DNA from: Uranotaenia lowii
Taxonomy: Eukaryota; Arthropoda; Insecta; Diptera; Culicidae
Assembly: GCF_029784155.1 (NCBI RefSeq)
Contig: NC_073693.1
Coordinates: 135,893,988 to 135,957,987 of the forward strand
DNA length: 64,000 bases
Reading direction: 5' to 3'
In this document: positions 56,355-64,000 of the stretch, piece by piece
Layout of the letters: every line of letters starts with the position of its first letter
Position numbering within the stretch: position 1 is the first letter of the stretch
Translations under genes and position numbers: made by a program
The notes under the pieces: generated by a model
The model's database searches: none
What the model saw: only the letters and a program-made list of their open reading frames with translations
What the model was told of the DNA's origin: nothing

Positions 56355-57052
56355 ATATATTGAAATGTTTTCTACAATTCGACTGTCATTTCTTTTGGTT
56401 TCGATCGTAAGATCATAAGATTTCACGATGACATTTTAGAAGTGGCTCATATGTTTATTGAAAAAATGGGGAAAATTATACATGTATTTGAGCGGAACTC
56501 TGGCCCCTATCCTTTCAGTGGCAGTGACTATTTCTTGAACACTTCTAGCCAGCTCTAATTTAAAAAAAACAGCATGTTTGAAAAGTCAGGACAATAAAGG
56601 TAACCCAATTTCAAAGTCAAAGACGGGGGACCTAGAAAGCTGATCTGCTCGTTTTAAAAAAAACTTTCCATCAAGGGTAGGTCCAAAAAATGACACTGGT
56701 TGAATTTTCAAAAAGCTCCAAATCTTGAGATCGGAACCGAACTTTTCAGAACTTGTTAAAATATACAGGTAAAACTTAAAAAATCAGCCGGACCTAAATG
56801 ATCTCTTCCGAAAATTGTGGTTATTTCATTTTTTCTGATTTCCTTAAATTTCTCAAGCTTTATCTTCTTATTAGTGACTCTGAAGCCTCTTAACACTGTA
56901 TTTTCATAGAGATTAACGTTTTCATCAATCTGTACGTAGAAGTTTTTTGTAATCAGTGATCTTAAATTTGCCTTATTACTTTTTTTTCATACATATACGG
57001 ATAAATAAAATTCGACAAATGATAGGTTGAAGGAACGTTTAAAATCACTTAC

Positions 57053-57127
57053 GAGGTGGTCCACCGGTCGCCGCGTGTGTTTGATTCCCCAGAGGCCTCG
57101 TGCATACTGGCTGCCCAAATATTTAAC
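57053..57127 (-). CDS. PTB-domain adaptor, exon 2
   Basis: Twenty-five codons, phase 0 at both ends, between TTCTTCCTTCAG and GTAAGTGA. It encodes VKYLGSQYARGLWGIKHTRR followed by PVDHL. The VKYLGS start is the hallmark first strand of PTB/PID domains. Joined to exon 3 it reads DHL-VSAAKSLPPNK. This exon is too short to be found by open-frame length alone. Confidence 0.85.
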
Positions 57128-57182
57128 CTGAAGGAAGAAAAGAGAAAAATAATCAAAAATAAATCGTTTGCAGTCTTCTAAC

Positions 57183-57215
57183 CTGTATCATCGAAAGCAA
57201 AAGTCGAAACATCAT
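57183..57215 (-). CDS. PTB-domain adaptor, exon 1 (start)
   Basis: Eleven codons, MMFRLLLSMIQ, from ATG at 57215 to a GTTAGA donor; the intron to exon 2 is 55 bases. An in-frame TGA two codons upstream (57221-57219) supports this start, although the second ATG at 57212 is equally possible. A non-consensus donor and the tiny size lower certainty. The full product would be 183 residues. Confidence 0.65.
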
Positions 57216-57590
57216 CACTCATTAATCCGGTATCGTTCGAATCGTGCCATAAAGTTGCATTCAGCGAAAATATACAATAATATTTAATTGATCGTAAATA
57301 AACGCCATACATAACATATTTATGCGTCCATCATCTGCACTCGCTGCGAGCAAAGTTCAGTGATCATTTCATTTGGCTGATGGATTTTCGGAGTTAACGA
57401 AAATTGAGGAGAAAAAACACGATCGTCTGCCAAATGAATGAATAAAAACAAAAGAGCTTACACTTTCCTTTTCTTCTGGTCTGCGTCGTGTTAGGAAATT
57501 GGCAGTGACTTGCTGCCTTGCCCGGTCAAAATATGATTGAGTAATTGGGGGAAGTGAATTAATCTTCTCGCGATATACGATGGTATGTAG
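57216..57590. other. Upstream region of the PTB gene
   Basis: Would hold the 5' UTR and promoter on the minus strand. I see no convincing TATA box or initiator. Confidence 0.4.
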
Positions 57591-57591
57591 G

Positions 57592-59413
57592 GTAAGTGAG
57601 CCCTATTTTGGCATGGTCCTTTTCTTGGCATGCCAACATATTTTTTCATGTTTTTCAGGTCCAAATTGAGCTTGAAAAATTTTGAATATATTTTCATTGC
57701 GAAGAGAATAATTTGTTTCAAATCTGTGCATACCGATTTTTTGATTCTTTGTACTTTAATAAAGAAGTTAATTTTTTTTCGATCTGCATCCGTGGAAATT
57801 ATGTTGGAAATCATCGTATGAAAATCAGATGAACTCACCTTTCTAGTGCAACTGTTAAATTCACATGCGATTTCAAACGCGGACATTCATTTGAAAAATT
57901 TGCAATAAATACTCATGCTTACAGTTAAACTCGGCAAAAAATCAAAAAATACTAGAAAGACCAAAGAGTGAATATTTATTGAGGTTTTAAATAAAAATTT
58001 AAAACTAATTTTGTTCCTTTTCTTGGCATGCAACTTCAATCGAAATACACCACCAGTGTTGGAAGCTGGAAAAAATACATGTTAATTAAAGAGGTATTTT
58101 TGGGCTGATGTTTTCCCCAAAACTTCATTTAAAACTACGCAAAAATGTTTTCATACTAATTGGGTTGTATGATAAGACCGTTTCTATCAACTTAAGCTTT
58201 GAAATAAGTTGGAGAACATAAGTGATTCGACTAACTAAAAGTCATATCCAAGCATTGAAAATGCAAAAATCGCTATTTGGGAACCATGAATCGAAGGTAC
58301 ATTGGTATGCGTGCGTACAGCATTTGCATTGCAGTCTACCGAGCAAAAGCCACGTGGTCTCCTACAGAACACAGTGGTTTGAAATATATAAAAAAAAAAC
58401 TAAGTGAAATTAAGCATATCACAAGACTTAAGATGTTTTTCTTATCCAAAAATTGCCAGATCGATGGCAATTTATGACTTTAGTATATAAAATACACAAT
58501 TAATTGAGTTTTGGAATCGTTTTCTATTGCTTGGGAACCATATACTCAGAATTTATTTTATAGATTTTTGTTCTAATTTTTTTCTTGCAAACAGAAGCTG
58601 GAAGTTCAGGAAAATATCGTTTTCTTTCCAATTATTCCTTAAAATATGTAAGTCGATTTAAAAAATGTTTTAGCAAGGTTTACATTATAACATCTTTTTC
58701 GCGTATCAATCCACTGCGCAACGCCCCGGGCATTAGAGATGGCTCTTGCCAGAAGCTCATAATCTCAGCTAACAAATTCAAAAGGGCAAAATTTTAAAAT
58801 ACCATTCAAGGAATTTTTCAATTTCTTACTTTATGGAGCCAAACTCCACAATATGAAGACAGTTGTTTAGTAGTGAAAATAATCCTATGTGTCGCAATCG
58901 CATTGCGGAATTTCTGGACTTCGGACTTTTTGAAATGAAAGACTTATTTTGTGCTTCCCTTCCAACCAAGTTCATCAATGTTTTCAAAAGCCTTTTTGTT
59001 GTATGAGTGGCGCCCGGTGTTCCATCGTCGCATAGAACTTTACGCTCATCTGACGTCATTCTGTCAGTGGCCTTATATTCAGAATAGCCAACGATTCTGT
59101 TAACTGTCAATTGAGCCTTGTTGGTAAAGATCTATTGCACTCTGCTGGAGGCCAAGAATCGGATCATAGAAACGGAAAACAATTGGTACGGCGGCCAAGT
59201 AATTGGAGCACCACAGTGAGTACTTTGCATGCATTTTGCTCACATTAATGAAAGTTCCATAGAGAACACATATTTTTGTTGAACTCTAAGCAAGTTAGCA
59301 AGTAAATTCTTCAAAGGATGTTCTATGGTACACTCAACAGGAAGGTTGGAATGATGAAAAAAAGGGTAAACCATGCCTTAGGTGCCAAGGTCGGGTACAT
59401 TTACCCTATATAT
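57592..59413. mobile_element. Candidate TIR element with TAGGGTAA ends
   Basis: Left end TAGGGTAAGTGAGCCC and right end, inverted, TAGGGTAAATGTACCC; both continue with a GGCATGGT word within 50 bases. About 1.8 kb. The inside has one minus-strand frame (59110-58826, 94 codons from VNRIVGYSEYKATDRMTSDE) that I do not recognise. No clear target duplication beyond a possible TA. Confidence 0.5.
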
Positions 59414-59644
59414 TGTTTATCTGATGTCGGTATTTAAGATCTCGCATTTGATTTGCCCTCAGCACTGTGTCATAAATATTTGATCATTTTAATTTTCATT
59501 TGAAAAGTGGACTGGGTGTTTACATGACGAAACTTTAATGATATTTAGTTTGTGATTTAACCATACGAAAGAAAGTCCCTAAAGACGTCGCAAATTTATT
59601 CTAGGTATTGAATCTTATGTAATGTAAGGAGTGAAAGTATCCCA

Positions 59645-59850
59645 CAATCGCTGGCGTAGCTGAGCGAATCATGTTCCACATCGCCAATGGTTGCTACTCC
59701 GAGATTGATCGAGGTCATCAGCTTTGTGCAAAGTCCAAAAGAATGGTGCTTGGGGTTAGCAGTACATTCTCAATGTACAAAACTCAGGCTCTCTCTTTTA
59801 AACATGATCAATAACGATGCCGGCCACGTCCTAGTAGTCAATGGGGAATG
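59645..59850 (+). repeat. (AGCTT)n repeat family, copy D (partial)
   Basis: Shares AATGGTTGCTACTCCGAGAT, AAAGAATGGTG and GCCGGCCACGTCCTAGTAGT with copy A, same orientation. The pentamer end and the far end are missing. Confidence 0.75.
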
Positions 59851-61265
59851 AAGCAATAATTGTTAGTAAGAAACTCTTTTGGTCCAACTAGCAAACCCTC
59901 GTGCCTGCATACTCCAAAATAATAATTTTGAAATAGGCATAAGCAGAAATAAGTAGTTACACTAGCTATGGGAACCGTCTATACGTCTGCGAATCCATAT
60001 TCAAGTATTCAAGGAAAGGACTGTGTTATTAAGACGAGAAAGATAAAGATCAGGATCCATTTTGGTAAATGGTGCAATCATGTTGTCCTAAACCTCCTAA
60101 GCTACTAGAAATTTTATGAAGCTTCAAAAATTTTTTTATGGAACATATTAAGAAATGTATTGAATGGGTGTTATTACCAATCATATTTATTCAACACATA
60201 AAATAAACCCTTTAATGCATGACTTTTTTGAAATGAGTACTGCAAACGAATTCACAAAACTCTTCCAAACATTGTGCATTAGTTGCAGGAAGATGTTTGT
60301 GATTCAATGAGAATAAAAATTTTGTTTAAATTTCCAAATCTGAAGAAATAACTTTCAAAAACAACTTTTTCCAATAAAAAAAATCTGATTTTTGCATTTT
60401 TCTGCACATTTTCTTCGATATCTCACTCATACATTTAAATATCGTGATGAAAATACCATGAATAAATTTTTTAATCTCTAGAATATGTTTGTGAACATAT
60501 GACCCATAAAATTTTCATGCGTTTTCGAGATATTTGGATTTTAGTTAGTGTTGTTTCAAAACAACATTATGCATTCAAGGGTTAATAAGTTATTGAAGTT
60601 TCCTTCTAATAATGTCATTCAAGTTCAAACCTCAGACAAACTAGCTCTTGACCCTAGTGGTGTTCCTTTATAAAACAAAGAGTTTACAAAATGGCTATTC
60701 ATATTTGAAAATAAAAAAATAATCAAACTGAAACATACTACATGTTTTGTATAACGCCGAAAAATATTTCAATTATTGTTCTTCATGATATTTGCCATTG
60801 TGGAAATTCGTTTTACATTTTGTTAATTTATGCCAAATTGTGCAACTTCAGTTTCATATTTGGCAACAGATAAATTTTCTCAATGAAAATCGTTGCGAAT
60901 ATGATAATATTTTTTATTTGCACTGATGATTAGAAAAAAAAACATTAAAAATTGTGTAATGGTGAAAACTTTCCTTGAATTGTTTTTTTTTTTTAAATTT
61001 TATTATGGTGAACCTAAAATCTTTGGCTTTTTTGAGAAATCTAAAAAATAATATAGTTTATAAAAGTTCTTAATTAAACTTAAGTATGAATTGCTGAATG
61101 CTGAATATCAACATGAATTCTTTATCGGAATTTCGATGCTTAATTTTCAATACATATACCGTCGTGAGGGGTGAGTATGAGCCAAAATGAAAAATGTTTG
61201 TTTTTGAAATATTTTCATAAGTATCAGATATATCATTTACAAATTTTTACACATGATAGCCGGCA
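59851..61265. other. Gene-free AT-rich stretch
   Basis: No gene or delimited repeat seen. Confidence 0.45.
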
Positions 61266-61535
61266 TAAAGGGTGATACGGTCAAAATTTGGTCAAGAGAA
61301 AACGCGTATAGATCGATCGGTGAAATCGTTTATTCAAAAAAATCAAATTGAATATCTTTTTCAAGTTTAATTTGTATAAAATTCAACTGAAGAGTGAATT
61401 TCAAAATCAAAATAGGAGCAACATTCTACACACACACACACCTTCAAAATGAGGGGTGTTCAGGTTTTTTAAATACAAAATTGAAAGAAATACGTCAAGT
61501 TGATATTGACCAAATTTTGACCGTATCACCCTTTA
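61266..61535. mobile_element. MITE derived from the DD37E element
   Basis: A 266 bp element (61268-61533), TA on both sides. Ends are AAGGGTGATACGGTCAAAAT and its inverse. The left 110 bases match the left end of the copy at 1307; the right part matches the 5' UTR and right terminus at 50317-50460. The junction GAAGAGTGAATTTC falls where the transposase gene would begin, so it is a clean internal deletion of the autonomous element. Confidence 0.9.
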
Positions 61536-61754
61536 TCATTTCTTCTTTTGCTTTAAAAATTTTGTTTCAATTCTAAAAATCGTCCAAATTCAGTGTAATA
61601 ATGACAAACAAACTATATTCCACTAATTTGTCATGTGTAAACTATCACCAGCAAATTTCAGCGTTTATTAGAATCTCCTTAACCAGAATGAATGTTTGGA
61701 TATGGTTGAATACATTAAGAGTTATTCCAATTTTTTGAAGCAGTGTCCAAAATG

Positions 61755-62629
61755 TAGGGGAGAGTGGGGTAACGTGGGCCACTTTTAATATCTCAGATGT
61801 GTGTTGAGATAAAAATCTCAAACCAACTGTTATCGTCGTCGCTTTGCGTTAGCAAATTTTTCTATATGTTGTTGACTAAAATACGAATCATATGCTTTTT
61901 TTATTTATCAAGTCTTAAAAAGTTAGAAAAATTTACTTATATAATTAAAAAAGCACAAGCTATTTGCTTCGATGGGGAATCTAAAGTTCATAACAAAAAT
62001 ATGCTCATACGCGTATGATCTTAGTTTTGTCATGTTCTTTCACGTGGAAAAGGAATTTTTGATGAAACATCAATAAGTCACACAAACGCAACCAATTTGT
62101 AAATCATAGCTTGTGGGGAATCGTGGGCCCCACATCTTGGGCCAACTATAATTTTATGTATTTATACACATTTAAAACTAAATATACTTTATTACTATCT
62201 GTAAAGTTTTCTTATGAAAAATGAAGAGTTTTGAAAAATATTTTGTCCATCCTTCATAAAGAATTTCGCCAAGCAAGTTTTTTGAATCTATTCGATCATA
62301 CACATGTCTCTTTCTTATTTCTTCATCTGAAATTGCATTAAAATAACGAATTTTAAAATTTCAGTTTTGGGTCAATTCATAAACTTTGCATGTTATTTGG
62401 TCAATTTAGATATGGTGGCCCACGATTCCCCACCATTTTTCATAATCGAAAAAATATTGCTGTTTTTAAAACAGTCAGAACTTGGGGAAAATAACTTTAT
62501 TAAAGAAAAACACCTAATGGTACCTTAAAAATGTAGAAAACCAAAACCTTTTTTTTTAAATTCATCTTTTATAATGAGAAAGTTATGGAACAAAGAAAAG
62601 AAGTGGCCCATGATTCCCCACTCTCCCAT
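61755..62629. mobile_element. Non-autonomous TIR element with GGGAGAGTGGGG ends
   Basis: About 870 bp. The left end TAGGGGAGAGTGGGGTAACG and right end, inverted, TATGGGAGAGTGGGGAATCA continue into GTGGGCCAC / ATGGGCCAC. Related words (GGGGAATCGTGGGCC, TGGCCCACGATTCCCC) recur inside as subterminal repeats. TA borders on both ends may be the target. No transposase. Confidence 0.75.
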
Positions 62630-64000
62630 ACAAATGGGAGTGAAAATTGGCCAATCTAAGATCGTGGTTTCCACAGCCTTGAACTTACTTTTTTTATACA
62701 ACTTTTTTTTTAAATGTCTCCCTTCGAACTCAACACATATCACGCAAACTTTAGACGTTGCTTTTTCGTCCCATGAAGCGAATATGAAGCGAGATAAGTG
62801 CTTCGGACTTATAAAGGAAAAAGCATGTCTTCAGCGACAAATCTATAGAAGCCTCATTCCCCAGCACTGTTAAAACATTGATAGAAAGTCTGTAGGAAAA
62901 TTAGAAAGAAAAATTGATTTTTGGTTTAAAAAAGTGGTATCTTTCCAACAAGTATGGGATCACTGCTAAGGTACATTTCGTATGCGCCGAATTGGACTAA
63001 AAAAAAATGAAGATTTTGAATGAGTATTTTATCACCACTAAATAAGCCATTTTTGTAGAAGGTTCTGCGAAGCGAAGGAAGAAGTTCAATGTTCAATATC
63101 TCAGCCGAAATCAGCATTACAGCCGAGGAAATTGCAAACAGTGATAGAAAAAAAATAAAACTGAAAAAAACGAACAAGAAAGATATCAAGCGTAAGAAAG
63201 GAAAATCCAAATAATGGTAAAAATGTTTTAACAATCAGCTTTTATTTCTATAGAATAAGGATAAGTAGAAGATGATAAATGTATGTTTCGAGAAAATTGT
63301 TTTTTTAGATAAATTAATAAAAGCAACGACCAGAGAAATAAAACTTAAAGTTGCAATAAGTTGGGTAGGAAATGTCGTAGAATGTTGGAATTTTTGTACA
63401 AAACGTGTGATTTGAATGCCTCAACAAATATTCTGAACATCCTATTCGTGTAAATCCTCATCTAATAAAGTTAAGTATAAAAAACTATCTTTTAAATAAC
63501 TTTCAAAATAAAACCTTTATAACTATGCTCTGAAAAGAGTTATAGTTTTATTGTATTGAACAAAGTTTCATATTTTTACGTACTCTACAACTTTGCAGTA
63601 TAAAGTAAAGCTCAAACTATTGAAATAAAAAAGATAAAAATTTAAAATTTTTGGTAGTGGACTTTGACTAGCTTTTGATGCTTTCAAGTTATGAAACATG
63701 TTTAAAGGAGCAAATGTTCTAAAGACACTTAAGAAATAAGATGAAAAACAGAGGCGCTAGGAAAAAAATTCCCACGGTGTGTTTCGTAGAAGGACTTAAA
63801 GAAAAAAATACAGTAACGCTATTTTTTGCATGGGTAGAAAGTAAAGCTTCTTCCGGTTCATTTTCACCGAAAATTAAAATATTTTGTCGGTGACCCCCCA
63901 TACAAAATATTTTTTTGAAAATTTTCTATTTGAAATCTTCAAAAAATAAATATATTTTTGGTCAATACTGATGTTATGAAATCGCTTGGTACATCTTTGT
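62630..64000. other. Gene-free stretch to window end
   Basis: AT-rich sequence with short open frames lacking domains; no delimited repeat seen. Confidence 0.45.

Larger units (their letters stand above)
48850..57052 (-). other. Intron 3 of the PTB gene (8.2 kb)
   Basis: Contains a DD37E fragment with a nested MITE, an LTR retroelement, a hAT-like element and a hairpin repeat, described separately. Other parts (48850-49190, 50465-51220, 56360-57050) are AT-rich with no gene seen. Confidence 0.7.

Overview
The window is eukaryotic nuclear DNA and looks like a dipteran, most likely a mosquito (Culicidae). The reasons are AT-rich sequence, short spliced exons separated by very long transposon-filled introns, a Tc1/mariner transposase of DD37E spacing (a mosquito-associated lineage), several non-LTR retrotransposons, and repeats ending in (AGCTT)n. 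The species cannot be named from sequence alone. There is no bacterial or viral gene content.

Three host genes can be assembled by hand from exons with consistent splice sites and phases. (1) On the plus strand, 8353-44017, a secreted protein with one chitin-binding type-2 (peritrophin-A/CBM14) domain and a long acidic tail: exons 8353-8424, 16188-16319 and 42827-44017, 464 aa. (2) On the minus strand, nested inside the introns of gene 1, a two-exon gene (30764-30383 joined to 17465-16717, 376 aa) whose product looks like tandem RRM-type folds. Its 12.9 kb intron lies wholly within the 26.5 kb second intron of gene 1. (3) On the minus strand, 57215-48338, a small PTB/PID-domain adaptor of 183 aa in four coding exons with an 8.2 kb third intron. 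Genes 1 and 3 converge, with 4.3 kb between their stop codons.

Most of the rest is mobile DNA. 1-8 kb: DD37E relic, degenerate LINE, tRNA-derived SINEs. 8-16 kb (intron 1 of gene 1): AT-rich old repeats and a PIF/Harbinger-like MITE. 16-31 kb: four TIR elements with clear target-site duplications, a nearly complete non-LTR retrotransposon (ORF1 with PHD-like and CCHC fingers, ORF2 with endonuclease and reverse transcriptase), a 240 bp CT/CA microsatellite, and a TIR element whose core is a 7 bp satellite. 31-42 kb: a long-armed fold-back element, a three-level nest of insertions, a 0.72 kb tandem duplication with one copy split by a TIR element, and another TIR element. 44-47 kb: a tandem repeat hosting two head-to-head copies of one TIR family. 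48-57 kb (intron of gene 3): a MITE inside a DD37E fragment, an LTR retroelement without gag/pol but with nearly identical LTRs and a 5 bp duplication, and a hAT-like element with an 8 bp duplication. 57-64 kb: more TIR elements and a MITE derived from the DD37E family.

I did not find a convincing new enzymatic or defence system. The most unusual content is the layered mobile-element architecture: satellite-cored elements, TIR elements with internal tRNA-like promoters, and exact empty-site/filled-site comparisons inside the window. The nested antisense gene is also notable.
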